Source: Lathyrus oleraceus
Lineage: Eukaryota > Streptophyta > Magnoliopsida > Fabales > Fabaceae
Assembly: GCF_024323335.1 (NCBI RefSeq)
Contig: NC_066585.1
Span: 346,138,846-346,202,845, forward strand
Reading direction: 5' to 3'
Length of the DNA stretch: 64,000 nt
Of the stretch, positions 44,423-56,107 are shown piece after piece (within the stretch, counting starts at the first letter, position 1; each line of letters starts with the position of its first letter). The position numbers and the translations under genes are program-made. Under the pieces are notes generated by a model. The model was given only the letters and a program-made list of their open reading frames with translations, was not told where the DNA came from and made no database searches.

Positions 44423-47400
44423 TCTTCCAGCAGAGTGACCCGGATGATCTTTTCAGCCTTCCAGTTCTGGATTCTCATCCCTGGTGCGCACGGCTTTATC
44501 CATTGGTCAATTTCGCAGTCGCTATCAGCTTCCTCACTCATCATGCAGATGTGATCCGGATCCAGCATTCCGGCACTAGTGAAGGTGACTGACGTACGGC
44601 GTCCTCTGCCTTGTCCTGAGTCTCGGCCCGGCTGGTACCCCACTCCGAAGCGGTCCTTCTTTGCAGAGATATCCATCATCCTGCCCCAACCAGGAGCCTC
44701 TCCATTCTTCACCACCTCAGTGGCCTGGTTGTACGAAGATATGGACGGTTTCTCCTCTTCTTTTGCAAAAAGAGCGTTCTCCACCTTAACGGTTTCGAAT
44801 GCTTGACTCGGGGTCTCCCATATTTCACCGTCCATCTCAACGTATTTGAAAGATGAAAGGTGGCTGACAAAGATATCCTCCTCTCTGCAGACGGTGACAA
44901 CCTGTCCTTCCCAGATATATTTCAACTTTTGGTGCAAAGTCAAGGTCACTGCCCCAGCAGCATGGATCCATGGGCGACCCAACAGGCAACTGTATGCCGG
45001 CTGGATATCCATGACATAGAAAGTTGACTTGAACACCTATGGGCCTATCTTCACAGGAAGCTCAACTTCTCCAAACACGGCCCGCTTCGACCCATCGAAC
45101 GCCCGCACTATCAGATCGGTGGGAGTCAGGATCAACCCGTCACAATTCAATTTAGCCAAGGCCTTCTTTGGCAACACATTCAACGAGGAGCCGGTATCAA
45201 CCAGCACATGCGAAAGCACGGCTCCTTTACACTCCATTGCGATGTGTAATGCCCGGTTATGATTTCTTCCATCCACAGTCAAGTCCATATCGGTGAAACC
45301 CAGCCCATGGCTGGCATGAACGTTAGACACGACCGTCTCCAACTGGTTAATGGTTATCTCTTGAGGAACATAGGCTTTCTTCAGAATCTTCAACAAAGCC
45401 TCCCTATGCCCCTCAGAGCTTAACAGCAAGGATAGAATCGATATTTTGGAGGGAGTTTGCTGCAGATGGTCAACAAGTTTGTACTCAGACTTTTTGATGA
45501 TTCTTAAGAACTCTTCTGCATCATCATCAAGCTTCTCTTCCGACCCAACAGGCGCCGGTGTCACTACTGAAGTACTATCATTCACCACTTGTTTTCCTTT
45601 CGCCCTGGCTAAAGCCTCGGCCTTTTCTTTTTTCTCTTTTTCTCCTTCTCCTCCCCTCAAGGCATCAGGAGCAAACAGTCTGCCACTGCGAGTGAAACCG
45701 CTGGGACCGGCATTATCCACCTTTGAAACGGTGGTTTTCACTAGCAGTCTGGTCTTCCACTTTCTCTCCGTTACAGTAAACTTCTCCACCATAATGCCAT
45801 GGCACGGCATCATTTTTGTCATATGGAATTGGTCCAGGTACCGTGATGGTAACCGGAGCCGCCTCCGCCAGAGTTGACAAATCAACCGGGTCGAAGTATA
45901 TCGTTATGGTGGAGACCTCATCTTTCCCCATACCAGCCTTCTCAAACTGAACACTTCCATTGTCCATCAGTCCCTGGACAGTCTCTCTCAACAATTCACA
46001 CCCATTCTGAACAACAGTGCACTCAGCACAACCATCACCACAGCCCGGGTAAACCCCATTCAACATCAACTGCCTCTTAACCTCAGCCAGAGGAGTCTTC
46101 AGTTGATTAACATTTGCCAGCCCAATTCTATTCTCCTCAGAGATGGCATTCACCCCCCTTTGACCATGCGCGGGCATGGGATTAGCATTCACGTTGGGAG
46201 ACAGAGCAAAGTTGATTGCTTTTGAATCCACCAGGTCTTGGACTATGTGCTTAAAAGCTTTGCAGTCCTCTACACTGTGCCCGGGAGCACCCGAATGGAA
46301 TTCACATTTGACATTTTCATCAAAATTGGCTGGCCTTTGATCAGGTCTCATAGGTGCCAAAGTCCTCAACTGTACCAGCCCCAGATCCTTCAACTTCTTC
46401 AATAAGAAAGAGTATGTCACCGGTGGCCTGTCAAAATTCCGATCATTCATCCTCCCCCTGACTTGATATCCAGCCCTCTGAGGCCTCTGCTGAAATGGTT
46501 GTCTTTATTGTTGTGGTGATTGCTGTTGCTGTTGTGCAGGCTGATTCTCAGCAGGAATGGTTACTGCAGCAGTGTGCTGGAAGTAACGATCCCTACTGGG
46601 TCCTCTCTGAGCATAAACCGCGCTCGTATCACCCTCTTTTTTCCTCTGGCCATTACCGAAGGACTTCTTCGATCCTGAAGATGAAGCATTACCCTGAATC
46701 TTCCCGAGCTTCAGCCAGCTCTCAATCCTTTCTCCAGCCACAACTATATCTGAGAAATTGGTCACTGGACAACCGACCATCCTCTCAGCAAACGCCCCTT
46801 GCAGGGTACCCATAAAGAGATCAGACATCTCCCTGTCCACCAATGGAGGTTGCACTCTGGCAGCCAACTCCCTCCACCTCTGAGCATATTCTTTAAACCC
46901 CTCGTTATTCTTCTGAGACATACCCTGCAACTGGGTACGACTCGGGGCCATATCAGCATTGAACTGATATTGTTTAAAGAAAGCATCCCCAAGATCTTGC
47001 CAACTCTTGATGTCAGCAGATTTAAGCTTGGTGTACCACTCCAAGGAGCCTCCGGACAGGCTGTCCTGGAAGAAGTACATCCACAGCTTTTGGTCCATGG
47101 TATATGCAGAGATCTTACGGACAAATGCTTGCAGATGAGTTTCCGGGCAAGAACTCCCATTGTACTTATCAAAAGCGGGCGCTTTGAACTTTTGTGGGAT
47201 CACAATCCCCTCTACCAGCCCCATATTCGACATGTTGACAACCCCGGGAGTGGCATAGCTCTCCAAAGCTTTGATCTTCTCAGCCAGCAACAGAATCTCT
47301 TTATTCTGTGGTTGGGCACCGTACTGACCGAACGGCTCATTGTGCATGGAAAACTGATCCGCTTCTCTATCTTCCTCTCTGTCATCTTCAACCCCGAAGA

Positions 47401-47695
47401 AAGGCGGGAATAGACTGTCCTTCAGATTCTGACCAGGTTGACCACCAGCAGTGCCAAAACCAGCAGCATTATTCACTATACCCACTGTTGTTCTTTTACC
47501 ACCGTCTCGAGAACCACCCAACCCCTGGTTGGAGACACCATCCAGGTTCACACCACTATTAGCCGCTGAAGCCCGCTCGAGCTTCTCAACCTTATCAGCC
47601 AGCGCTTTCTGACCAACTGCAAACCCTTGCATGATGTTGATCAGTTCGCTCATCTTGTCCTTCAGCTCAAGAATATCTGTGTTCGGAAGATCCAT
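44423..47695 (-). pseudogene. Ogre-2 gag-pro, two stops and one frameshift
   Basis: Minus strand from ATG 47695 (MDLPNTDIL). The Gag domain matches Ogre-1 closely, followed by a Q-rich run, the Cys/His cluster (CEFH...GH...DC), a cysteine-rich stretch and a protease with an intact DTG (~45191-45199). Breaks: TAA at 46505-46507 just after the Q-rich run, a +1 A in an A-run near 45734-45737, and TAG at 45037-45039 in the protease (GAG in Ogre-1). The open frame extends upstream of 47695 to 47896, but the shared ATG and conservation favour the downstream start. None of these breaks is shared with Ogre-1, so they arose separately. Confidence 0.92.
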
Positions 47696-48864
47696 CAATC
47701 TGGGAGTATTGCGTCGAGTGAAATATCTGTGAGGGCGTGTTGAGTGCAAAGGTACAACTCTACGAGCACGAGCAATGATTCCTGAAACAATCGAGCACGT
47801 TAGAACTGATACCTGCAAAACAACAAATAGGTTAACATGCATGAATGCAACGTCTATCCATATGAGGAAGATTCCGTCCTTTGATTCTAGTTTCATCGAG
47901 ACAGATAATATTTCGACAATAACATTCTGACATCAGGATGTCTCTCAACCAGAATCTTAATCAGTAATACTCTCCATATGGCTAGGCATAAGTTTGATGC
48001 AGGTGAATGCAAAATGTGAATGATGCTGATGCGTGAATGCAATGCACTGTGCCATCCTCCAAGTCATTTGAACATTTGTTGCACTGAAGCCTGATCTCTA
48101 AACTGATCACAGCCATCTGAAGGCATATGTAACCACAAATCCGACTTATGGGTTCCGAAATAAACGGAACAGAATGATACATCACCATCATCATCAGACA
48201 ATCTCTCTGAACAGACAACCACAACAATCTCTGAATCGGCCCGGGGAATCCTGAAATAAACGGATCCCCACTAATAAATAACACGGACAGCACTTCGGCG
48301 TCTCAGCAAGAAATGCCCATAAATCCGACTTATAAATAGGACTCTGATCAACGGAACCAAAAGTCACCATCAAAGTCACCATCTGTACCTGTAATAAAGA
48401 TCATTCCCTCCCCACTCACGGGTGTCATCTAGGCCAGGGTAAGGTCAAGAGAAACGCAACATAAATAACCTTTCGCAGAATACCATCATATACACACCCG
48501 AAGTATGCAACGATAATATCCCACCAGGGTCTGAACTGCTCGTGATGTCAATGTTCCGCTAAGTGGCGCATACCACCCGCTTCCCATGAATCACTCTATT
48601 CCTAGGTTTCCTAGATTGCACTCATAGCCTGGGTATTGGGCCTTTTACCTCGAGTAACTCCCACCCCAACAGAGAGACAACGCAGCACAGCCAGATGAAC
48701 AGATGAATATGAATGAATGCAAACATAAATGCAAACAATAAATGCAAACAATAAATAAATGAATGCAATAAATGAAACAGCAAAAGCAACCAAACCCTAT
48801 CCTAGAGAGCGCTAGGAGAGACTCGCTTAGGGAAAATGGACCAGCACAGGTCAACATCTTGTAC
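47696..48864 (-). other. Ogre-2 leader, with ORF1 deleted
   Basis: About 1.17 kb between the PBS and gag. The part from ~48864 to ~47945 matches the Ogre-1 leader (6160-7110) and the part from ~47930 to 47696 matches 9105-9351; the ~1990 bp with ORF1 in between are absent. T/A-rich GCATTTATT-like repeats lie at ~48710-48790. Confidence 0.85.
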
Positions 48865-48882
48865 TCCCCAGCAGAGTCGCCA
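48865..48882 (-). promoter_or_regulatory. Primer-binding site of Ogre-2
   Basis: TGGCGACTCTGCTGGGGA, two bases after the 5' LTR on the minus strand. It would pair with a tRNA ending ...CCCAGCAGAGTCGCCA; pea Ogre is reported to use a tRNA-Arg primer, which I cannot check here. Confidence 0.9.
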
Positions 48883-49179
48883 GCTGTCGCATCCGCGAAA
48901 AACAACCGGCGGGCTAAAACAAAAACAACACAGAGCCGCCACCGTGCGTTATTTATCCCAAAAGAGGGAAAGGAAACGCTCAGAGTAAACCTGGGAAAAG
49001 CATGGTCTCGCAACCAAAGAGAATGGGATCGGGAGTCGGTTATGCGAAGGGAAGGTATTAGCACCCCTACGCATCCGTCGTACTCGACGGGATCCACGCT
49101 CTAAAAGAAAGAAAAGGTTGCTAAAACAAACATCACACACACACACTGAAAACAACACAGATGGGAGAAGAGGGGAGAG

Positions 49180-49528
49180 GGCTCGCTAGGATATCGTATC
49201 TTATGCCTACGTATCTCGTCTGGAACGAGAATCAGAGCTGTCGTAGTTCGGCTCACGCACGCCAAACAAGACACACACAAACACAGGCAAACCTGGAACC
49301 CGAACGCCAATCGCTGGACTTACATCGGCTTCCGAACCAAACAAACACACTCAGGATACGGACAGCCAATCGCTTGGCTTACATCCATATCCTGACACAC
49401 AAGAGGGTTAACAAGCAAACACACACAAAAAGAAAAAAAAAGTGCCCGGAGAGACCTCGCACGGTCTCCTGCCTACGTACCTCATCTGGTATGAGGATCA
49501 GGGCGACGTAGTTCCCCTGAATGGGAAA
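49180..49528 (-). other. Structured modules 1 and 2, Ogre-2 5' LTR
   Basis: Same as in the 3' LTR. Module 2 has C-to-T changes that weaken its GGATGCGATATCC hairpin (GTATCTTATG on the plus strand). Confidence 0.65.
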
Positions 49529-52462
49529 GAAATTCTAACCAGACACAAAGGGAGACACACTACTAGGGAGCTGTACTCGAGCCTAGCTGTTATCATGCAT
49601 CATTGCCCTATGTTATGGTTTCTATCTACTTGCACAACAGCAAGCTAATCCTAACCAGGAAAAAGCAAAGCATGCAAGCATAATCAAACATTCACAGTTA
49701 GCACACACTATATACAGACAGATATGGGCTCAATCAAGGGTTAAGTTGCAAAAGCAACACAACTGTGTCAGGGTGGTGTTAGCTCTTAACCCTGACATTG
49801 AGAGTCAGGGTGAAGCCAGATGAAATGGAAGTGAGGGGTGTGCCTCACAGCTCTTATCCCTGGCCAGGGAGAGCTTCAGACAAAGGAGTGTGGGTTCAGA
49901 AAGTGGGAACCCTTCTACACTCATGACTCTGACTCAACTGTACAACTGTACATGGATCTTGGGTTAATATCCCAATGCATCAACACAGTGGTGTGAGCAG
50001 AGGGACGACTTAACAAGAATAGCAGGGGATGGATTGCATATCCCTTGGGTTCTGCCAATTGCCTTAATCAAGGTCTTTTCCTGCTTGGGGACAAAAATAA
50101 ACAAGCACAAACATTGCCTCTTAAGGAGGACTTCAGACAGTTGCCTGGCCAAGTAACAGGCCAGGTCTTCCAGACTACATGGAGAAAAGAAATTCTACCT
50201 CAATTGGTTTATACAACCAAGCAGCAGCACAGCAAGTTCTCAAAGAACTATTAGCAACTAATGTACCTGAAATCAATCAAATACAGTCAGTATACCAATC
50301 ACAAAGTCAAAACAGACAGATAAGAACCAACAGTCAACACAATCAGACAATGCACTATGCAATGCACAATCAACTCAAGTGAGCCAAGCATCCTACAAAA
50401 TAAACCAAGTTAGTCCATAACAAGCATATAAACCAAGCTCAATCAACTTGAATTAATCTCCTTAAAGCATTTGCTTCTTCAACCTGAAAATCACATTCAA
50501 ACATGAGAAACAAGACCACTAGGACAAGCCTAGGGTCCAAAGGAGATGAAAAATTCAAAACAGCAAGTGAAAATTAACCAGAATCAAGATAAATCACTCC
50601 AGAATAAAGTCCAATTGGTCTCACATCAAAACTATGTACCAAATTCATTTTATGAACAAAACATGTCAAACTATGCACTTTGGAATCACATTGGAGCAAA
50701 CAGAATGATCACAATCAAACCAATACCAAAATGGCTCAATAAATTCCCAGAAAATTCACGCTTAAATAGAACACATTCAATGAGCAACATACCAATTTTC
50801 ATGCTATTTGGACCAGAGAAGTATGGAAATTAAATTCACTAAGTCAAGTCATGCTTATACAAGTCCAAACAAGGCCACAAATCATGTATCAACTTTAGGC
50901 AAGTGTAAAACAGAAATGGCATAGGATAAATGAACCACACCAAAGCCAAAATGAAATTAAACAGGTTAAGAATCAATCTACAAAGTTTCAGCTTCATGTG
51001 ATAAGGCATGGGAATTTCACAAGTCATGTAAGTTGAACACTCCACAAAAGTTCAAAAAATGACTAAACAGCAAAGGAAATCCCAATCAAATAGGAAATGA
51101 ATCAAAAAAATCTATAAAAAGTCATGATCAAACTAGACATACAGAAGTAATCACATGCAAAAAATTAGAGCAATTGGCATAGCATAAGCATGGAAATTAA
51201 AATCAAGAACATGAACAAAGCATAGTGTGACATACATTGTCACACTCATGAAGATCACATCATATCTCCTAATCCAGAAATGCAAAATTAGCAAACCATA
51301 TACCAAAATCACCAGAAATGAGTCTAGAATATGCACAAAAAATTTCAAGAATTTCTAATGAAGTATCATCATTTCATGAATGAAAGAGTGAGCATGGTGC
51401 ACAAAAGACACATTCAAACAATCCCTAGCCAAATAATTTTTCCACACGTGCACAATTTGATTAAAAATCACCATAAAATCCAGCACATCACAAGGAGAAT
51501 GGCACAAAAAATTGCATCAAATTTAGATCAAAATTGAAGGAGTTATCATTTTTTGAAGATTGATGATCAAAATGAAATAAAAATTTGAAAAGGAAAAGAA
51601 ATGAAATGATTTTAAATGCTGCAGTGGCAAAAGCGTAAATAAGACGCTCACTAAATGAAACGCTGCATTTCATTTAGTGAGGTGGCAACACGCGAGTGGC
51701 TAGCGAACGCGGTAAACACCATTTTGAAATCAAAAGCGAGGCAGACGGATCAAATAGCAAACTGGCAGCGTTCTTGAGCATGTTCATACACATTCATCGT
51801 TCCAGAAAATCCACATGAACAAATTTGCACGAAAATGGACAAACTATATATCACTGAACCTGTCTAATCACGTACATCAAGAATATCACCATGATTTAGC
51901 CTAATTCCTAACATGCTGAACAAATCGATCAAAAGAAACTTTCACATCTAATCTTAAATTCCAGATTTCTCACTCGATTCTTAATGAAATTCAAGACTAC
52001 AAGTTGCATGCTACTCTATGATCTAAGATCTACACAAGCCATATCGTAATTACAACAATTATTGAGATCGAATTCCAACCTCTTGGAGATAGCAGTGCTG
52101 GATTCGCGCGTTTCAAGATGCCAATTGCCAAAACAGAAGTTGAATGATGCTCTATGAAGTGAATGGAGTGGATCTTGTAGCTCAATTGTGCACCAGTTCC
52201 AAGAATGCTCAAACCGCGATGGATGAACTTGATGATGACAGCTGCGAATCTTCAATTATTTGGCTAAGGTTTTGTGAAACAGTTCTTCAATAATACCTGT
52301 AGAAGATAGATCAAACAAGAACCAGCAAAGAGAGTGAAGAAATTCAATGGAAAAGTGAAAAAAAGTTTGAAAAAGTGTTGAAGAAAATTGAGAGAATTTG
52401 GTAAATTTTTTGTTAGATCTGAGAAATGAGATTGTGATTAGGAGAAACAGTTATGATTAGGG

Positions 52463-52473
52463 ACTTTATATGG
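52463..52473 (-). promoter_or_regulatory. TATA-like box, Ogre-2 5' LTR
   Basis: CCATATAAAGT on the minus strand, likely core promoter of the intact Ogre-2; about 1.26 kb from the LTR start. Confidence 0.5.
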
Positions 52474-53368
52474 TGTGCTAATCAATTTGTTAATCAAGAT
52501 TAGCAAGAATGATGTGAATTAGTGAAATGCAATTTCATGTCAAATGGCCAAAATGACCTTTTCAAAATGCAGCCAATGTAACAGTAAAAATGCAATGCAA
52601 ACAAGTCATATTTTCTGTTTATGATGTATTGGAAATGGTTTTGAGTGAAAATTACATGTATTTTTCAAAAACACCATTTTTCCCACCAAAATGCAAATTA
52701 GTTCACTTGAAAAATGGACTTTTGCTATGATGATTTTTGATAAAATGTGATGATGCATCATGAAAGTACATGTCAAATGTGGTTTGCTCAAAAAAGAATC
52801 ACCCAATTTGGCCTTTCCATTCAAAAGTTATGGCACTTGGAATTTCAACTTTTTCTGAAAATGATTTGATCACAACTTGCCAATCACACATGAGAAATGA
52901 GTGTTCTTGGACTTTTTGGAAAGGTGGGAGCAAGATCTTCAACTTTCATGTTGAACAAAATTTCATTTGAAGCATTTTTGGACACGTAATTTTGAGGAGA
53001 ACAACTTTCCATTTTTGGCAATTTGCAATTACAAGTCACTTTCTATTTTTGGAAAGTTTCCATCTGACTTTATTTTCTTCATTCTTGATGTTTGAAATGC
53101 CAAATGAAACTTGTCTAGACATGAATGAAGTGTCTCTAACTCTCTCCCACCTCCAAGTCCATCAATTCAGGCACAGTTGACCACAGTTGATTTTCCTGAC
53201 TGATAGATGAATCTGGCTATGCACTGATCAAATTGAGCTTCAAACTCCTGATGCCATGGCTCAATGATGAAACCCTAGCTTCCATAAGCTCAAAATAATC
53301 ATATGATGACCCCCATATCCATTGAAAACCCCATCTCCTTGCCAAGCCCTGATTGGCACAATACAACT

Positions 53369-53401
53369 GATTAGGGTTGACCAGAGGTCAGAACCCTAAT
53401 C
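53369..53401. promoter_or_regulatory. Palindromic double telobox (Ogre-2 5' LTR)
   Basis: GATTAGGGTTGACC-AGA-GGTCA...AACCCTAATC, with both telobox arms intact. Confidence 0.7.
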
Positions 53402-53734
53402 TCAAGGTATCTGATCATGAACAATGAACCTCTTGGTGATGACAAGACCATCATGATGATGATGTACCATTTCAACCAAGATAAATCTCAACCTCCTTGA
53501 GAAATCATTAAACCCTAATTTGAATCACAAACCCTCAGATGGCTAGTGATCAATTCAATCAATGAAACCCTCAGCTTGCATCTTAACCTCTTATCTTCTG
53601 ATCAAGACCTAGGAGGATGATTTGCACAAAGTAGTCACATGATATGCAACATGCTAATGACTAATGACCTAAGAAATGCAATGCAATATGTTAAGCTAGT
53701 CCCAAGAGAGGAGGGCAAATTTTGAGGTGTTACA

Positions 53735-53739
53735 CTATG
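53735..53739. other. Target site duplication CTATG (right) of Ogre-2
   Basis: CTATG directly after the outer end of the 5' LTR; pairs with 33340-33344. Confidence 0.95.
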
Positions 53740-54132
53740 AGGTCTCATCCTCATTACCATTTTGATCTGCTCACCCTGACGTTCAATGTCAGTGGTTAAG
53801 AGCCCAGTTGATCACCCTTACAGTTTGGCTTGTTTGTCGAGGTTGATATGACCCCTCTTGACTAAAGTCTACCCATTGTTTGGGCCTCTTGTATGGATAT
53901 AGTGTGTGATGCTTGTTTACTTGTGTTGGTGTGTTTATCTGCTTTCCTCTTCTCATCTCCATTTCTGTAGGAGTTGTATGATTGATTTCTGAGGAAGCTG
54001 AATGTATGATTAGAGACCTCAACTTAGGGATTGTTGCTAGCATGACAACTATTAGGCTCGAGTCTTAGTCTCCCTATTAGTTTTTTGTTTCCCTGGTCTC
54101 TGGTTAGGAGAGTGTTGTACCCCTGTTAAGAG

Positions 54133-54208
54133 GAACTACGTCGCCCTGATTCTCATACCAGGTGAGATACGGAGGCAGGAGATTGAGCGAGATCTCTCCG
54201 GGCAACCT
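54133..54208 (+). other. Structured module 1 (solo LTR)
   Basis: Inner hairpin CTCAT-accag-GTGAG with one T-G wobble; second hairpin GAGAT...ATCTC. The outer CGTAG partner has changed to CGGAG. Confidence 0.6.
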
Positions 54209-54542
54209 TTTCTTTTTCTTTTGTTGTGTTGTGTGTGTTCACCCTTTGTTTGTCTTCTTTGGTGTGAGTACTCGTTTGTTCAGCATGTGCGTGTGTGGTA
54301 TGTTTATACCTTGAGGATTTCTTCTAGTATTCATATTGGGGATCATTTGTGGGGTTTGTTATTCAGTTGGGGATCATTTGTGGGGTTCATCTGTGACAAT
54401 TGTTATCATTTAGGGTTCATCTTTGGGGTTCATTTGTGATGATTGTTCACTTGGGGTTCATCTTTGGATATTTGGTTACTTTGTTGGGATAATCTGATAA
54501 CCTTCTTCTTTGGTGTTCGCTGGTTAGCGTTTGTTATTGTTT

Positions 54543-54746
54543 GGAGTCGGATGTAAGTCCATGTATTGGCATTCTGTTTCCTTTTTGTTGTTAGGAGTCG
54601 GGTGTAAGTCCATGTATTGGCATTCTGTTTCCTTTTTATTGTTTGGAGTCGGATGTAAGTCCGTGTATTGGCATTCTGTTTCCTTTTTGTTGTCAGGAGT
54701 CGGGTGTAAGTCCATGTATTGGCATTCTGTTTCCTGTTGAGTGTTT
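54543..54746 (+). repeat. 51-bp minisatellite, four units (solo LTR)
   Basis: GGAGTC at 54543, 54594, 54645 and 54696, exactly 51 bp apart, expanded relative to the Ogre-1 LTR (three longer units). Confidence 0.95.
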
Positions 54747-54798
54747 CTTTTGACGTCTCAGCGTCCCTTTTTTGTGTTTTGTTTCGGCGTGCGTTAGC

Positions 54799-54957
54799 CG
54801 AGCTACGAGTGCTCTGATTCTCCTCTGGATAGAGAAGATACGTAGGCATAGGATGTGATATCCTAGCGAGCATGTCTCCTTTTCCCCGAACTACGTTGAC
54901 TCTGATGTTTGTTTTTGACGAACTACGTAGGCCCAAGATGCGACATCCTGCCGAGTC
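54799..54957 (+). other. Structured modules 2 and 3 (solo LTR)
   Basis: Module 2: inner hairpin TTCTC-ctctggata-GAGAA, a different stem sequence from Ogre-1/2 but still complementary, then TAGGAT-gtgat-ATCCTA. Module 3: TTTGT...ACGAA (one wobble), then (C)AAGAT-gcgac-ATCCTG. Confidence 0.65.
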
Positions 54958-55271
54958 CACTTCCTCCGTTTTCTTTCTTCATCCACCTGTTTTATTATTC
55001 CAGTGTGTGCAATTTCTTTGAGCAGTTTATTAGCAGCAACCCTTTCTTTCTTTTGAGCTATCTTTAGAGCGTGGATCCCGTCGAGTACGGCGGACGTGAG
55101 GGGTGCTAATACCTTCCCCTTGCGTAATCGACTCCCGTACCTTGCAATCTCTGGTCGTAAGACCGTTCCTTTCCCTTTCTTAGGTTAGTCCTGCGCTCCC
55201 TTTCCGTCATAGGATGAATAGCGTCGGTGGCGGCTCTGTATTTTCCCGCCGGTTGTTTTCGCGTTGCGACA

Positions 55272-55276
55272 CCATC
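55272..55276. other. Target site duplication CCATC (right) of solo LTR
   Basis: Pairs with 29643-29647; the Athila pol sequence resumes here. Confidence 0.9.
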
Positions 55277-56107
55277 CAATAGCACTCTTGTATTTTTTAG
55301 TACTTGGATGAGTTTTTCCTCTTGGAAACTTTTGAGACTAGAATTTATCATAGATGGGAACTTATCTTCAGTGTCAAGGAAAACATATTTGAGATTCTCA
55401 GGCAGCTGTTTCAACTTCGTCCCCTTTTTAGATTCTTATTTTTCTTCTGATGACTATGTTGGTCTTAAGTTTTCCCACCGGTGTGGTTTAGATCTAATCC
55501 ACTAAGGTTGTGCTTCCATCATGGCTAGCACTGCTGACTCTTTCTCGTCCCTCTCTTCATCACTTTCAAAAATTGACAGGCTCAAGACCCGTTCCAAAGG
55601 TAATTGTGGTGTCTTCATCAGACTACCCTGAGCAATCATTTGATCTATCACCTTTACTGTATGACTTGTACCAACATCATCTTTGTACTTCATAGTGTTT
55701 TGAACATCAATCTTCAATTCTTCATCATAGACTTTTAGAGTCATTGTACCTTCCTTTATGTATATCATACACCATCCAATCTCTAAAAATGGTCTGTCTA
55801 AAATGAGAGGAATCTTTTCATCTTCAGGCATCTCAAGAATCACAAAGTCTACTAGGAAGACAAATTTGTCTATCTTCGCCATAACATCTTCTACCACTCC
55901 ATAAGGTCGCTTAACTGAGTGATCAATAAACTGGAGTGTCATCCTAGTGTCTTGGACTGTGCCAATACCCAATTTTTTGTAAATAGATAAAGGCAGCAGA
56001 CTTACACTAGCTCCCATATCAATAAGCGCCTTTTTTATGGTCTTATTTCCTATAGTGCAAGGAATAGTAACTAATCCTCTATCTTTCTTCTTCATTGGGG
56101 TCTTCAT
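55277..56107 (-). pseudogene. Athila-like protease and start of pol
   Basis: Minus strand. 56107-55502 is an open frame of ~200 aa with an aspartic protease core: ALIDMGAS-type active site, then LPLSIY and an ILDRPFL-like flap region. Athila proteases often carry D-x-GA rather than DTG, so activity cannot be excluded from the motif. After it, ~55500-55277 has frameshifted pol linker sequence leading to the point where the solo LTR inserted. Continues at 29642 downward. Confidence 0.85.

Larger units (their letters stand above)
48885..53734 (-). mobile_element. 5' LTR of Ogre-2 (4850 bp)
   Basis: Minus strand TGTAACACC at 53734 to GATGCGACA at 48885. Holds the palindrome (53369-53401), TATA-like box (~52463-52473), modules 1 (~49528-49444) and 2 (~49254-49180). 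It keeps the 383 bp (51016-51400) missing from the 3' LTR; that part includes a GTGTGACA...TGTCACAC string also found in the Ogre-1 LTR, so the 3' LTR suffered the deletion. Confidence 0.95.
53740..55271 (+). mobile_element. Solo Ogre LTR, right part
   Basis: Continues the LTR cut at 33344 and ends ...GTTGCGACA at 55271, then the CCATC duplication. Holds module 1 (~54133-54208), a four-unit 51-bp minisatellite (54543-54746), module 2 (~54799-54870), module 3 (~54886-54957) and the conserved end region with a CCGTCG-type hairpin (one arm now mutated, ~55079-55094). Confidence 0.9.

Noticed and set aside
53789..54960. Minus-strand frames of 84-176 aa in the solo LTR
   Set aside because: Antisense to the 51-bp minisatellite and LTR modules; repetitive peptide, no domain.
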